DNA of 64,000 nucleotides. Source: Trematomus loennbergii (Eukaryota > Chordata > Actinopteri > Perciformes > Nototheniidae). A model generated the notes under the pieces. That model was not told the origin of the DNA and did no database searches. It was given only the letters and a program-made list of their open reading frames with translations. Shown piece by piece: positions 37,079 to 50,406 of the stretch. The translations under genes and the position numbers were made by a program. The stretch is from the NCBI GenBank assembly GCA_012861695.1, contig JAAOOA010000002.1, positions 23,497,303 to 23,561,302 on the forward strand. The letters run 5' to 3'. Each line of letters opens with the position of its first letter. Positions within the stretch are counted from its first letter, which is position 1.

Positions 37079-40000
37079 CTGCGAGGAAGACATATGTGTA
37101 TAAATTAATGGCTACTTCAAGCTTTCCCTTCAAGTCTATTGTGATGGTTAAAAGTGATCAGATTACAATAAAGACAAGATATACAGTACCAATTTTGCTG
37201 CATACAGAAAGACAAATAAAGACAATTATTTCAGGTAACTCTTGTGCTTTTAGGAAGTACCCTACCTGAGGAGATGCCTTGCTATAGTTGAGCGGTCAAC
37301 TGTGACACTGGAGGAAGGGAGGAGGACCGGGTCGAGCATCAGAGTGGACATGATGGGATCCAGGAACTCATCCGGGGCATCTGCATACGTCTCCTCTTCC
37401 TGCTGCTGTCTGTCTGCATGGGGCTAAAGGAGAGGTGCAATGACAATGAATCTTTTGTGTGTTTTTTAACCTCTCTTTACCACAGAGAACAGGGCAAATA
37501 TTCCTAAAAAAGTTTCTAAGTCTGGGTTCCCAATCTTTTTCTAGACATTATTTTCCAGGCCACTTGCAGTGATGATCTAGTTGGTTTAACAGACACTGAA
37601 CACGCCATACACTAACCAACCTGTTCCTCTCTGTGGAAGTCAAATTCATTGTTTTGACCGAGGCCTAACCCACATTTGAAACCAATTCTCCCAGCCAGAG
37701 ATTAATGACGAAACTAAAACTATTGCATACTAAACAAGTAGCAAGCAGCTAAACTAAACAACTCAACCATACAGTACATGCTTAACAATTTAACAGTTTA
37801 AAACAAGTTAGAAAGAAAGCACGTCTTGTAATGTCATCCAACCTGCATGACTTGACTTGAGGAAGTGTTCACAGCGTTTCCACAACAACTGAGAGTACCC
37901 TATTCAAAATGTTCCTGTCCATAAACTAGAATTTGAATCTTATGTGATCCTGAACATAACCTAGACCATTAAGATGGAAATCTTATCGCTTTGTAGCCCT
38001 TGGCATTCATTAATAAATGATAAGCTAAAAATAGGAGAATTTTGAAATAATTTTCCTGGACGTTTTCAATGACTGGGAATTGGGCAATAGTTTTTCCAGG
38101 ATCTAGGGGAACCCTGCAAGACAAAAGATACCTTTATTTTATCAGCAAGGAGTCCAAACGCCACGATCATGTCCCCAGGCTTGTTTATCTTCTTCAGCAC
38201 CCTCACTGTTTGGGAGAAGAGGGCGGCAGAGTATGATCGTCCATCCTTTGGGACTGTAGCACAGAAATTCTCCTCATCACTGCCAAAGACAGAAACAAAA
38301 TTGTATTTACATATGAATTGCACACTCAGCAATGTCCCACTGTATTTCTTCTTCAGAGGATATAGCACCAATAAGATAACAACAGAAACCAAGAAAATAT
38401 GTTCAGTGTTTACTACATACCCCAGGTTCAGGTAGATGGTGCAGATGTCAGAAACAAGCTGCTGGGGCTTGAAGTCAAACTCACTGAAGTCCTTGACTTT
38501 AAGGGCCCCCATCTTAGGGCCCACTAAGTGCTGCAGAAAATAATTCAGCATGGAGATGATCCTCTCAGCCAGGAAGGGGTGCACGAAGATCCCCTTGATG
38601 TCTGGAAAAGAGAACTTTGTTAAAAGCAAAACACACAAGGGAGGGGGAAGACAAACTTTAAATGGATGAATCAACATGAAGAATCAAGTGTGTTCTGACC
38701 TGATGTGAGGAAGGCCAGGGTGCCGATGGTCTCATTAGACATGATGTTGTGGAAGCGTCCCAGCTGTCCCAACATCTGCAGGCTCGACTCCTTCTCTCTC
38801 CGGGCATCGGGGGCCAGGCCTTCCCACTCCCCTCTGTCCCGCTCCAACTGAAGGACCTTGATTTTACTCAAGTACTATGAGATAAGATAGTTTTTTTTTT
38901 AGCTAATGAAAAACTTAAGTCATTAATTACGTTTATATGGCCATAATCGACTAATTCTGTGCCAGATGTTCTCCTTGGCACAGTACTTTGTGTTTTATGC
39001 AAATGTACCTTTACCAAAAAATGAATGCAAAGTAAGCACAGCAAAAGATTTAATAAACACCAGACAAACAAACCATAATGCTACTTGACTATAAACTACA
39101 CATTAGTAATGTAATGGACAAGTTTATTTGCCATATTGGTGTCAGGTGGTGCATTTTTAATTCTCTTACCTGAATAGCCTCATCCAGTAGGAAGATGGCA
39201 TCATTCATCAGGAGGTTAAGGAACCTGAGGAACAGAGGGGGGTTCATGGCCTCCAGGTTCTCAGATGCATAGTGCGCCAAGTGCTGAAACAAGAGATGTC
39301 AAACTTAATAAAGAAGCCGATTTAGATCAATCTCCTCGACAAACTACAATTTTCCAATACATAAAATCCCCTGGTGATAAACCATAGATGCCTGTTTCAG
39401 CCCTCATACTCTCTACTGCCTTCACTCTGTCATGAGTCATGAGTCAAGAGGCCTAAGCCAATCTTTGAGTTCATTGAGTGAAACCAAATGACACACCCTG
39501 GACCGTTTACCCCGGCCGTTTTCTTTCCTCTCTACTACTCCTCTAGAAATAGACACAATTTGAGTGAGTTGTGATGAGAGAGTGAGGAAACATTGGCATT
39601 TTGGCAGAGTTTTTTGTTGTTCACCAAAAATCTAGGTCTGCTCTTGATGAAGTTTCCCGATCGTAAACTCTGTAATACACCTAGGAGCGGCCGACCAGCC
39701 AATACTTGTCTTTGACCAACATTGTAATGTTCATTATTAAGCCAAGAGTGTGATTTAATTCTGATTTCAAAAGTTGATTCTACCTATTGGAACAGCATGC
39801 AACATGATTAAGACAGGATTAGATATTAAGAGAGCACACACAAAATACATTTAATAATTAAACACGTGAGCCTCTTTTTGTATGGCCATTCAACATTTTT
39901 TTACAAAAATGTAAAACATTGAAAACAGTTTACTTGGATGGAAAACCTCAAAGTCACCAGTTATTTTTTTTTACCTTGATACTCTCTCTGTAGCTTTCTT

Positions 40001-43000
40001 TTGTCCACATGTACTTGAGGATGGGATACATGGGTCTCCTGTAGTTGAATTTCTGTTCAAATTGATGAGGGTCACCTAATAAAAGGAATGGGAAAAATAA
40101 AAGAAATCAAACATTGCTACTTTCTTTTTTCTTCAATTTCTCATTTGGATGTTCGTTTTCATCATAGGCGGCCTTACATAAAGTTATTTTCACTGGGTGA
40201 TTGTACTTGTGACAGCACCTGAACTGGACTTTTCAAGGGGACTTTATCCAATACAGTTCGATGCTGCTTGCATCACTACGACGATAGCATACAAAATTGT
40301 GAGGAATACAATACCTGTGAACTCGATGTCTACAAACACAGAGATGAGGGCCTCGGCCAGCTGAGGTGCGTGTCTATAGGAGCAGAAGGCTCTCTCTCGC
40401 TGGAACACGATTGGCTGAATAGCACCAGAAGCCACCGGCTCCATGTGGGGCATCACCGCCTCTAGGACCTCCGCTAGCTTCGCTCTTAAATGAGGGTTCT
40501 TCATCCTGTTGTGCATGCAGGACAGAGGGGATTGAGCCAAACACTCTAAGGCGGTCTGCATCATTCAAACCCCATTGGACATCAATTATTCCTTTCAACT
40601 GACAACAATCGCTGATATAGTAGATGTAGTTTTGTACCTCTCTATGTTTCCCATGAAGACAGTGATGAAGTTAAGAATCTGCTCCAGACTTTCTGCAGAA
40701 GTCTCCAAAACATCGTCAGCAAATCGACGCAGGAAGATGAAAAAATCTCCCATGTTTTCTGCAAAGAACTCTGTCGGAACAGGCATACAGAAGTGATGAC
40801 TATCATAAAAAGGTATGTTCAGCATCAATGAATCATTTGACCACAAGTGATTAATCCCTTCCTTGCATGCACATAGCTGCCCACTGCTCCTAGTACTAGG
40901 ATGGGTTAAAAGCAGAGACCACATTTCACTTTGTGTGCTGTGTGCATGTATGTGTGACCATTAAAGAGGGTTTCATTCATTTATAAATTAATATTGAAGT
41001 ATCACCTGCATATGATAATAATAATAATAATAATAATATTATATGGGATTTGTATAGTGCTTTCCTAATGCTCAAAGACGCTTATATATATTATATAAGC
41101 AGAGTTAAAGGTTTTAATGTAATGGTCCAAAATAATTTTAACTGACATCTCTTTCTGAGCCTGAACCCGACAGTGAAATATACAAAAATATACATCTTAA
41201 AATAAAATCTGTGTGAAATTTTAATAATTTTAAGTTGCAAGGTGTCGTAATATCATAGGAAAAGGATTTCTATCAATTATTTCTGTTACAGGGACAAGTA
41301 TAAGTTTACACAACACACTTTTAAACATCTCCAATTACGAGATAACACATATAAAACATGAAACAACCTGATGAGATTAAGCATGAAAAATGTATAGAAA
41401 TGAAATGTCAGCCTCCCTTGAACCCACTGATCAATCAAAGCTTAAGTTTGAGCGGCTTTATGTTCAACTGTGTTTGTAGTGTAGTGGGAGACCTGACCTA
41501 CCTGGTACGTAGCAGAGCACTGTGTTCTGTAGGGGGGGCAGGGGGAAACTGAGTGCTACATGTTCAGGCCCCTGGTTCCCCACACCCAGCTGAACGAGCA
41601 GCGCAGCCGAGGAAGCTTGGAGGCTAAGGCAGCATTGCAGCATGGCGGGCTGAGTGGTGGCAGCTTTGGTAGACAGGTAAACAATCATCAGACGCTCAAA
41701 CTGCTCCAGCAGCTGATCTGACATGGGGTTGCCCGATCGCTGGGCGTCCTGCCACGTCACCTGGAGCCGGTGGAGAGACTGGTTCATCTTCACCATCTGC
41801 TCGTGGAGTCTGCACATGCACGCCACAGAAGCATGGATACAAACAGAAAAACACAGTACGGGTTAATGCTGACATATGGTGTGAATATGAGGAACATAAG
41901 GTATGCTAAATTTCTGTGGGGTATGTAAAACGGGAAGTTTCTTTATTTATTTATGGAAGTTCTTCGAAGGTATGTACCTGTGGAAGCCGAGATGCATTGT
42001 GAGTTGTGTGAGGATGAGGTTTTCGGTCAGCAGGCTGTACGACTGCGCAGACTCCACCGGCTGCTGGGGGGGCAAAGGGATCAGACAGGTTTCCTTGTCG
42101 AGACCTGGCGTAAGAGATTGGGGATTATTTAGACATAAAATGTAGTTTGTACAATTGTAAAATGATAAATGCTATAAATCAAAACTGCTATGAGCCCATT
42201 TATAAAGACAATACAAACACCAGAGCAGCTGCACTAATACTTGTGCATTAAAATGATGATAATGTATTTTAACTGGTCAAATTGATGCTAATTTTCAAAT
42301 GTAATAACCTCTTGCGTGCACATTGCGATTGCGCCTCTCTTCCTCGCTCAGCTCTTTGAGGGCACAGTAGGTGGGGTTAAAGGTCAGGAGTTTGGGTGAC
42401 CGCGGCCGGCAGAAGGGCTGGCACAGCTTCAGCAGTGCTGCACCCAAGTTTAAGAAGAATGCATCTGAAGCGTACATCTGGAAGAAGATCTCTGGCATCT
42501 GATTGGCCCATATCTTGGCCCGGCCGGCGTTAGCCTGCAGACAGCCGCCCAACCACGAGAGCAGCAAGTGACGCGTCTCACTGGATCGCTGGAGCAGGTT
42601 TTTCAAAATCTGGTGAAGCTTGTCCTGAAACTGACCCATAAACTGCAACACAGAGTAAACATCGTTAGACAATGACGTTTGGAGCAAATCCCACAGCAAC
42701 ATCAAGCTGAAGAGAGTCTCTTTACCTGGTGGATGTTGGCCTCCTGGACCTTTGTCTCCTGGGCACTGGAGCGGGAGGGGTTCTGGAAGTAGCCATGTCC
42801 CTCCACCACACCTGGGGTTCTCAACAAGCAGGAGATACTCAACACTGTTCCCAGCAGGGTCTTCTGGTACTGCAAACCATTAGCTGGGTCTTTGGGCTGA
42901 ATGTGTTCCACCAACACCTTGAACAAAAAAAAAGAACTGAGTGAAATATTCGGCCATGTCTGTTTATCTGAATATGATTATTTGATGTACTGTGAATTAT

Positions 43001-46000
43001 TGTATATTACTCGATTAGTGGTGGGCAATGAACTTTGTAGTTGTTGTCAGTAGTCAAAGTTATGATAAAATGTATGAACATCTGTGTGTTTCTCCTGACC
43101 TTGGCAATATCTTTATGGTGGCTGAAGTAGAGCAGGACATCTAGGTAGGAGTAGAGGAGAGGCTGGCACAGGTCCAGGTCTTTGATGCGTCCCTGGAAGA
43201 TATCCAGCACCGGTACTATAACCTCCCCAAAGGTGCGCACCTCCTGGTCGGAGAGCAGGCCAGCAATGATCTCCTCCAAAAACTCAAACACCTCTTCTGG
43301 CTCTGAAACACATCGGCTTTGTAAGAAACAGAGAAGAGTAGAATCAAGGCAAAGCTTTACCGAGGCAGGAAAGAAACAGTCCTGAACCTACGTGCTGCGC
43401 GGAAACCTTCCAGCAACAAGTCCAGAAGCTGTTCATAGATGTTCTGTGTGACGTAGATCTCTGGGGTGAGCAGAACTGTCCGTGTGTTGGAAACTGTCAG
43501 GTTCTTACAGCGTACAGCGAACGACAGCAACTTCTCCGGGACCTTCGTCACCTAATACACAGATAATCCAGTCACTAAATTATGAAAGAGCATGGGTTAT
43601 TCAATTTAATTTAATTCAATTCAATTCAAGGCTTTATTGTCATGTGCACAGTAGCTACAGTGTAGATATGGCAATGAAAGACTTAAGTCCGAGGCTCCTC
43701 CAACAATGCAACATGAATATATATAGGACATGAAAGAAATTAAACCATACAAATAGTATAAGAAATAACAATAGAAATAGAATAGTGCAAGAGAATGTTG
43801 TGAGATGTGCAAGTAAATACATATAAAATAGTGCAAAAGGGTTATTTTTCTGTTCCAATTAATGAGAATATTTACAACTGGTAATCTCTGAAAAAGGTTA
43901 GTTAAAGTGCTACGATAACAAGTCCTGTAGGAAAAACTTGCACCTCTTCTTTGGACCTCTGGTAACAGGCGAAGAGGTAACGGATGGCACTCGTGTCTCC
44001 AGCGTCGCGGTCAGCTGACAGGTTGACAGCGCTGCACGACGTCATGTAGATGAGGTTGTTCCCCGGCTCTAGCACCAGCAGACGGTTGAACAGAGCCTAA
44101 AGACGCAAATCAGTCAATTTACTCACTAATACATTTTTGAAACATCCTAAAATTATAGAAGTTCTTAACATTTAGTAGAAACAGGATGTGGGAAAAATGG
44201 AGTGATGACATAAAAAGACGTCTGACTTGTTCTATGTTATCCGTGTCCAGCCAGTCCTGTCCATCCAGCTCTGCAGCCATCTCCTCCAGGTAAACACAGC
44301 GAGGGGGGATCCCATTACCTCCTCTCAGACTGGGGTCACCTAAGGGTGAGAACCAGGGTCCTTAAAATAAAGTCTGCACAAATCATATTACACAAAACAA
44401 CCTATGAAGCTTAAAGGAACAGTTGACCATAACATCCAAATGACATGTCCGCAGACACAAACAGACTCCACAGGGAAAACAATACCAGCAATACTGTCGC
44501 AACTGGCAAAAAGACACATGGGTAAAATGTAATTCATGTTTTTACTGGTTTATTTCAAACTGAGGTGCAACAGAATTCATTAACGTGAAACAGGGGGACT
44601 TTTAACATTATTTCCTGATCACCATCACACACCCTTAGGTAGTCTCAGTGGTCGAGAAAGTCAGCAGCAAGACTTTAGTGTGCAAGGTCTTTGTATTGTC
44701 AAGAACTATGAGTCATTTGTTGCAGTGCTTACAGGAAATTAGACTTTCAAGTCGCTAGAGCACTGGAAATAACAGGGGGACAACAGAGCAGACTTAACAT
44801 GATCAGACAACTTCCTGTCTGTCTGCCTAATGTCCCTTCCACAAAAAAGGAGTACTGCAGGGAAACGTGATGAACTGGAAATGTAAAAAGGTCAATGAGG
44901 ATTATCTGACTTGATTCTCCAACATCGTCTCACACCCAGAGATTCACATGGGCTTCACACTGTCATCTTTGGCTTTAAAGGGCTGCAATATAAACAAATC
45001 CCAGCTGCTGGTTCATTATGAACATAAAAGAGTACGCTATCATGATATTGCCGAAAGTACTAGTAACTACTTCTACATCTACAGTATAACCCTATTCTGA
45101 CTCTCTGACAGGGTCAAACCAACATCTAGTTGTGTCTATTTATATGGGTCACAACCCTGATATGGATTGGATCTAACATGAAAGTTTCCTGGCATGACAA
45201 TATTTAAATGTTATTTAATCATGCAAAACCAAAAGTGAGAGAAAGCAAATTTGAAAAGAGGAAGAGAGAAGGGGATCTAAAAGCAAAGGTGAATCTGATA
45301 GAAGAGGAGAAATTTAATCGGAAAACCTTTTTGTTGTTAATTTACAACACAATACACTTTTTATCAGTAACTTCAATGCAGACCATAGTCTCTGCTAAAT
45401 GTACCAAGCAGAATTGAGGCAGGGACAGCTGTCTCATATTATTGTGTCTATCATGTAGTCAATAGAATTTAGTCAGACGCACATATTCTCTATGAAAGGA
45501 GTATAAATTACAGATCAAAAACGTATTACTCTCCTCCTTCTACTTACTGTTGTCCAGAGTGATGAGAAATATCCTCTGGATCATGTGATTGACATTGAGC
45601 TGTTCACACAGTTCCTGCCGGGACCGGAAGGAGCGACTGATCTCTGCCACGGAATCGTCATTTTCATCAACGCTGTCCGAAACAGAGTTTTCTGACTCTG
45701 AATGGCTCTCTCCCGAGTCCTCCACTGTTGTACAGGAGACAGAGGGTAGGTATGAAAAACAATGTGGATACAATTGAGCCAGATGTTAACATGACCTTTA
45801 TTCACTGACATTATGTTATAAATGTGTTCATGTGTATGCATCCCTCAAAACACTGACAATACGTCTCATCAGAAGATTGCTCGAATAACTCTACCCACAT
45901 GGTTCAGCAGACTGTTCGGGTTTCTGGCCAGATGCAAATTGCTTGGCATCAGCGACTGAGCTGAAGAGAGCAGCAAAGGGGTTGCGGGAGATATTCTGGT

Positions 46001-47525
46001 TGTTGTTGCCCTGGTCAGTCATCTCATTGGGGCTCAACACTCACTCCATCCAAGATCCCAGCCTTAAGGAGCGATGCAGACACAAAAACTGTCAATAGTA
46101 TAAAGGCATTCAATAACAGAGCAAGGGATACAGGAGCATGCAGAGTATATTCTCTCACACGCAAAAAAGTATTTGACTAAAGAAATTCCTATGTATACTC
46201 ATACATTTATTTTCATCTTATAGATTTGTCAGATAGCTTAAACTGAGATTTCCACAAAAAAATCATTCAGAAGCACCACTTTAACAGAAATATGTAAGTC
46301 ATTTAAAAAAAGTGTCCTGAATTTAAAAAAAAACATCAAAATGAGTAACCTGCTGAAGAAATCTTAGTTGACTTACACCAAAACAACCAATAAGTCAATA
46401 CATTTACCACAGTGGGGGCAGCCCTGAAATTCATCATCTTATTCATTGTCCCACTATCACCTTGACCTGTAAACCAGTCAAATGCAAAACTGTACAACAT
46501 CTGAACCTTGTCCTTAACAGCTTGGTAGCTTCTTTTTTTCTTTTTTTAAACTTCATTCAAATTAACTGGAACTTGTGTTAGCAAACCACCTAACATGTTT
46601 TAACAAATGAGGGTTATATGTGCAATTCTTAAAACATTTCCTGTCTCTGTACGTCATATTTCCTGCATCTTATTAGGACATCCTATTCGATTAATATCTA
46701 TGACACTGATCACAATAAAATGCTGGTTACTTACTATCGCCTTATTTTAGTTGCAAGATATTGTTTTAATTTCATTATTTGAAAAGGGGCAACGTAAACA
46801 AGAATCAAACATATGCAAGTATAGTGTCAACTGAAAGGCTAGCTTTCGTTGGAAGGAGTTATTAGGCATCTTAGCCTAAAAACACATTGTATATACTGTG
46901 GTTAAAGGCAAACTATACATTACAGAGATGTTTCAATCTTGATTTAAGCACTTCCACACTATGCATTTCCCTCTGATGCTATTATAAACTTTCAGTGATT
47001 ACATTCAGAGAGAAGGGAATGAAAACACACCTGCTCCCACTGACAGCTAACCGAGCACAGTACATATGTTGATCAGTGCTTTACGGTACAACGTGTTGTC
47101 ACGGTTACCCATCATCTCAGTCAGCACCTTACGATTATAAACCATTGTACCTTTGTAGAGCTAGCTTTACAACTAGCCACTTTTAGGCTTTTTCACGTCA
47201 TGTCACAGGTTTAACCATATAGTAGCAGCTTGAGCTTGGCGATAGTTAGCCATCCAGCTAGCAGGGTAAGCTAGCAGCCCTGACTGTCCTGCATCAGTTA
47301 GCTGGTTAGCTAGTTAGCAAGCTAAGCTGTCATGGGGTCACCACGACTCTATTTCAGCACCAATAAGATAAACTGTTACACGGATTCAGCGTATTTTCAG
47401 TTTGTATAATGGATACAAAAGATGAAGCGGACTGTCCTACCTGTTTGACGGGAAGAAGCGTGCTTCTGATATTAAAGAAATCGCCTCTACGAAACCAGAC
47501 AGCTCCTCAGTAAACTGAAATTGTA
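36943..47525 (-). CDS. ube4a: Ubiquitin conjugation factor E4 A, whole gene span
   Basis: UBE4A is a U-box E3/E4 ligase that extends ubiquitin chains on substrates. Nineteen coding exons join without a frameshift into 1075 residues (human 1066), preceded by a non-coding exon at about 47441-47525. The N terminus [20 protein letters not shown] and the C-terminal U-box ([39 protein letters not shown]) are both present. The long middle is the helical UFD2 core (for example [20 protein letters not shown] and [17 protein letters not shown]). All exon phases agree. Start codon chosen because it matches the vertebrate N terminus; it is preceded by a minimal upstream ORF. Confidence 0.97.
37266..37423 (-). 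CDS. ube4a: ube4a coding exon 18, U-box first half
   Basis: [20 protein letters not shown], then [21 protein letters not shown]2-binding face of the U-box. Confidence 0.95.
38132..38279 (-). CDS. ube4a: ube4a coding exon 17
   Basis: [20 protein letters not shown], then [20 protein letters not shown]. Confidence 0.95.
38421..38601 (-). CDS. ube4a: ube4a coding exon 16
   Basis: [20 protein letters not shown], then [20 protein letters not shown]. Confidence 0.95.
38700..38874 (-). CDS. ube4a: ube4a coding exon 15
   Basis: [20 protein letters not shown], then [20 protein letters not shown]. Confidence 0.95.
39170..39283 (-). CDS. ube4a: ube4a coding exon 14
   Basis: [20 protein letters not shown], then [16 protein letters not shown]. 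Confidence 0.95.
39975..40075 (-). CDS. ube4a: ube4a coding exon 13
   Basis: [20 protein letters not shown], then SYRESIK. Confidence 0.93.
40315..40505 (-). CDS. ube4a: ube4a coding exon 12
   Basis: [20 protein letters not shown], then [20 protein letters not shown]. Confidence 0.94.
40638..40770 (-). CDS. ube4a: ube4a coding exon 11
   Basis: [20 protein letters not shown], then [16 protein letters not shown]. Confidence 0.94.
41014..41085. repeat. ATA/TAA microsatellite and LINE-tail relic
   Basis: (ATA)n at 41014-41038, followed by GGATTTGTATAGTGCTTTCC, a motif typical of fish retroelement 3' ends. In a ube4a intron. Confidence 0.6.
41502..41809 (-). CDS. ube4a: ube4a coding exon 10
   Basis: [20 protein letters not shown], then [20 protein letters not shown] and [11 protein letters not shown]. 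Confidence 0.94.
41978..42104 (-). CDS. ube4a: ube4a coding exon 9
   Basis: [20 protein letters not shown], then [17 protein letters not shown]. Its C7 run is in frame. Confidence 0.92.
42309..42642 (-). CDS. ube4a: ube4a coding exon 8
   Basis: [20 protein letters not shown], then [20 protein letters not shown] and [13 protein letters not shown]. Donor GAG|gttatt departs from the usual gtaag/gtgag pattern, but phase and the next exon agree. Confidence 0.94.
42726..42917 (-). CDS. ube4a: ube4a coding exon 7
   Basis: [20 protein letters not shown], then [10 protein letters not shown] and EANIHQ. 64 codons. Confidence 0.94.
43100..43302 (-). CDS. ube4a: ube4a coding exon 6
   Basis: [20 protein letters not shown], then [20 protein letters not shown] and HHKDIAK. 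Confidence 0.94.
43392..43551 (-). CDS. ube4a: ube4a coding exon 5
   Basis: [20 protein letters not shown], then [20 protein letters not shown]. Confidence 0.94.
43612..43740. repeat. Dispersed repeat, copy 2 (ube4a intron)
   Basis: AATTCAATTCAAGGCTTTAT, then TAGCTACAGTGTAGATATGG; partner of 9907-10037. Confidence 0.6.
43944..44096 (-). CDS. ube4a: ube4a coding exon 4
   Basis: [20 protein letters not shown], then [20 protein letters not shown]. 51 codons. Confidence 0.94.
44227..44339 (-). CDS. ube4a: ube4a coding exon 3
   Basis: [20 protein letters not shown], then [14 protein letters not shown]. Confidence 0.94.
44340..45547. other. ube4a intron, no feature seen
   Basis: 1.2 kb without recognised exon or repeat. 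Confidence 0.5.
45548..45724 (-). CDS. ube4a: ube4a coding exon 2
   Basis: [20 protein letters not shown], then [20 protein letters not shown] and [11 protein letters not shown]. Phase 1 in and out. Confidence 0.94.
45899..46062 (-). CDS. ube4a: ube4a exon 2 (5' UTR part and coding exon 1)
   Basis: Acceptor ccttaag at 46063; ATG at 46022-46020. Codes [20 protein letters not shown] then [20 protein letters not shown]. Donor CAT|gtgggt, phase 1. The coding part is 45899-46022. Confidence 0.9.
46063..47440. other. ube4a: ube4a 5' UTR intron
   Basis: 1.4 kb between the non-coding exon and the start-codon exon. Contains several GCTAGC/TTAGC-rich short repeats near 47230-47320; nothing coding. 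Confidence 0.55.
47441..47525 (-). other. ube4a: ube4a non-coding exon 1 and promoter-proximal sequence
   Basis: A good donor AAACAG|gtagga lies at 47441 with no ATG upstream in frame. The exon probably begins near the CACGTCA element (about 47525-47531 on the plus strand), a CRE/E-box-like site. The 5' limit is inferred. Confidence 0.5.
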
Positions 47526-47559
47526 CACGTCATCAGAATGAGACGGGGCGTCTTTTTTG

Positions 47560-49700
47560 CTTAGTAACTTTTTACTAAACATTAATACATAATTGAAGAG
47601 CATGTATACGTTTATTTTATTTAATTTACAATACTTTACTTAATTGATTCTAATTTGTCCCTGTTTTGTTTTAGATATGTATTTATTGTGCTACCCTGAA
47701 ACAAGGATTTGAGTGTTCAACCTGCCTCGCTTTATATTAGCCTACTTCTAAAAATGAATTGATTAGTTTCGCTGAATATACATTTTCTTCTAATTAATTC
47801 ACAAACTTACATTCTTAACCCTCATGGTCGAATATTAAAGAGCCTGTGTGGGTCTGGGGATAACATTTTGACTAACTTTAACTTGGCTTGTGTATACAGA
47901 AACAGGTTGCATTCTATTCAAGGAAGAATAAGTGTGAGTTTTAGAGACATTTTATATTATTATATTATATCATTTCATATATATTTGTTTTTCTTTGCAT
48001 CATCTGCATGTTCTGTGATGTTTGTCTGATGTGTGCTCACCGTCAGCAGAGGGCATCAACGGACTGTCTCTCAACATACCATGCAGAAACCTCTTGAAAT
48101 TGGCAGATGTGTCTTCACAATGGTAAACTTTCACTTGTTGAACATCAAGCTGTAATAAACAGAGATGGGAGAAATACTCAGATCTTGTACTTGAGTAAAA
48201 GTAGAAGTACCAGAGTGTAGGAATGCTCTGTTACAAGTAAAAATCCTGCATTCAAGATGTTACTCGACTAAAAGTACAACAGTATTAGCATTACAAATAT
48301 GTACTCAAAGTAAAAGTACTCGTTATGCAGATTGGTCCATTTCAGAATAATATATTTCGTATGTTTTGATTATAGGTATTGATGCATTAAAGTGTTATTA
48401 AAGCTGTTAAAGGTGCAGCTAGTTTTAATGACTTTGTATGCTGCAGGGTAGATTGTGAATTTACTCCAGGTGTAAATAAAGTATTGATTATATTTCACAT
48501 CATTCATCCAAATCTGCAAAGTAAGGTATTTAATAAATGTAGTGGATTGAAAGTACACAATTTACCTTTTAATTCTAGTGGGGTAGAAGTACAAAGTAAC
48601 ATAAAATGGAAATACTCAAGTAAAGTACAAGTATCTCAAAATTGTACTTAGATACAGTACTTGAATAAATTAGTTACTTCCCACCTCTGCTAATAATAAT
48701 AGTCAAATACATACTGAAAGGCCGTCTGACTATTTGTGAACTTAGTTAATTTTTGTTATTTCACATTCACCTTTCACATATTCTAATAATCTTTGACTGA
48801 TTCTTTCAATAATGAAGACAGAGTGTATTTGATTTGGAATATGGAAAACAATGTCCTCTTGCACATCGTATACTGTAGTTTAGATTAATTTAGTCCTGTC
48901 CTATCCTGGAACTATTCCCATGCTGCTTCAAAAATATTCACAAGAAATACAAAAAACATTATTTATATGAAAGCAATTAAAGAGACAACCAGTCAAAGTA
49001 TCATGTGTGAGCATTTGTAAGTATTAAAATCACCGGGGAGATGTGTGTGTGTGGAAAGTGTTTGGAAATTATTGTTGTAAATGCAATTAAAATTCATTCT
49101 AGGCTTTGTATTTCTTTGTGAACTTCAAAATGGTAACAAACCAGGGCATAGGCTACAGTATATTGCCTCCAGTATTTTTACAAATTACTTTGAAGATGTT
49201 GACACCATCCTTGTATTTTGCAAACAATTTTAGTTTATGATCATCCTGAGTTAGTGCTGCATTTGATATTGTACAGGTGAAAATGTGTTTTCTCCTGTTT
49301 TAACAGGAGAAAAATAAAGAAATCTCATTATATTGTGTTTTGTTGAACAGATGCTCTTACAACACAAAGTAGGGCAGGGCTGGAAGACTGATAAACAACT
49401 ACTTCACTACAAATAGTCAACCTTCAGTGAATGATTGTAGCTCCAAGTAGCATCATGACCTATGTACTGTATGTTTCTTGTTTGTGGTTGAACACTTTAA
49501 ACATTAATAATAGTAGTATAATAATACTAATAATAAACCCTTCTTTCTCCCCTCTTTAGTTTATCATATTAACATTTTGAACAAAAAACAGAAACCCGGA
49601 AAAGATTATTTTATGTTTTATGTAGTAATCCGGCCATTATTACAGATGTGGCGAGTCAAGACGGTTTACATGTATGAAACAACCCAGCCTGTACTGAGCA
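47560..49700. other. Intergenic region between the BICD-like gene and ube4a
   Basis: No coding signal. Contains the hAT-like MITE at 48160-48689; otherwise AT-rich. Confidence 0.6.
48160..48689. mobile_element. hAT-like MITE with (A)AGTAC-rich ends
   Basis: 530 bp with inverted ends CAGAGATGGGAGAAATACT and (complemented) CAGAGGTGGGAAGTAACTA. The interior is rich in ACTTGAGTAAAAGTA motifs. Flanks GTAATAAA and CTAATAAT agree at six of eight positions. A widespread fish family. Confidence 0.75.
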
Positions 49701-49702
49701 GC

Positions 49703-49708
49703 TTTAAT
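49703..49708 (-). promoter_or_regulatory. Possible polyadenylation signal of the BICD-like gene
   Basis: ATTAAA on the minus strand about 700 bp after the stop. An AATAAA at 49978-49983 is an alternative. Neither can be confirmed from sequence alone. Confidence 0.3.
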
Positions 49709-50406
49709 ATTGAACACTGAAAAACAGAATCATCATACTTGTGTTTGCTGCACACAGATTCATACCACAACAAGTAATCATTCATAGAACAGAAACAAAA
49801 CAAAAAAACAACAGCTAACTCAGTGTACATGAAAACATACAGTGTTTCCTACATAATTAAATTGTTTGACATATTGAGCTTTAGAGCACATCTGACAGTA
49901 AAAAAGGAACTTCTCACATCAAACTTGCTATGTAAAGACACAAGTCAGCACCATTGTAAATTCATTGTTTGTTCGTTTTTATTTCCTGACTTTTTTCTCT
50001 CTTTGATCAGTGATTTTAAATAATCTGAACAAATACTCTCAGTGATCTACACTTTGCATGTATACCATATAAAGTCTCAGACATAGGGATCATTACAATA
50101 ATACAAAAAAGGCACAATATTTACAGTCCAGGCAAACCTCCTAAAGTAATTCGTAAGGGAAAGAAACATATTAGTGTTCCAGGTTGTCACAGTTTAGATT
50201 TATACGAAGGCTCAGCCTCTCATTGAAATGTGTAAGTAAGTGCCTATCTGGCAAGTCTTTGTCCGATGTGGCTCTGCTGTTCATCACTAAATTAAAAGTG
50301 TCTTTATGGCTTCTTTTCACCACACAAGATGAACTTGAAGCTACACCTCCCTCTGTCCTGTCCTCCTTGTGCATCCTCTCCTTTGTCTTCAGGGAGTAAG
50401 TGTTGC

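Noticed and set aside
45208..45417. 69-codon lysine-rich frame in a ube4a intron
   Set aside because: AT-rich intron sequence with no splice signals or homology.
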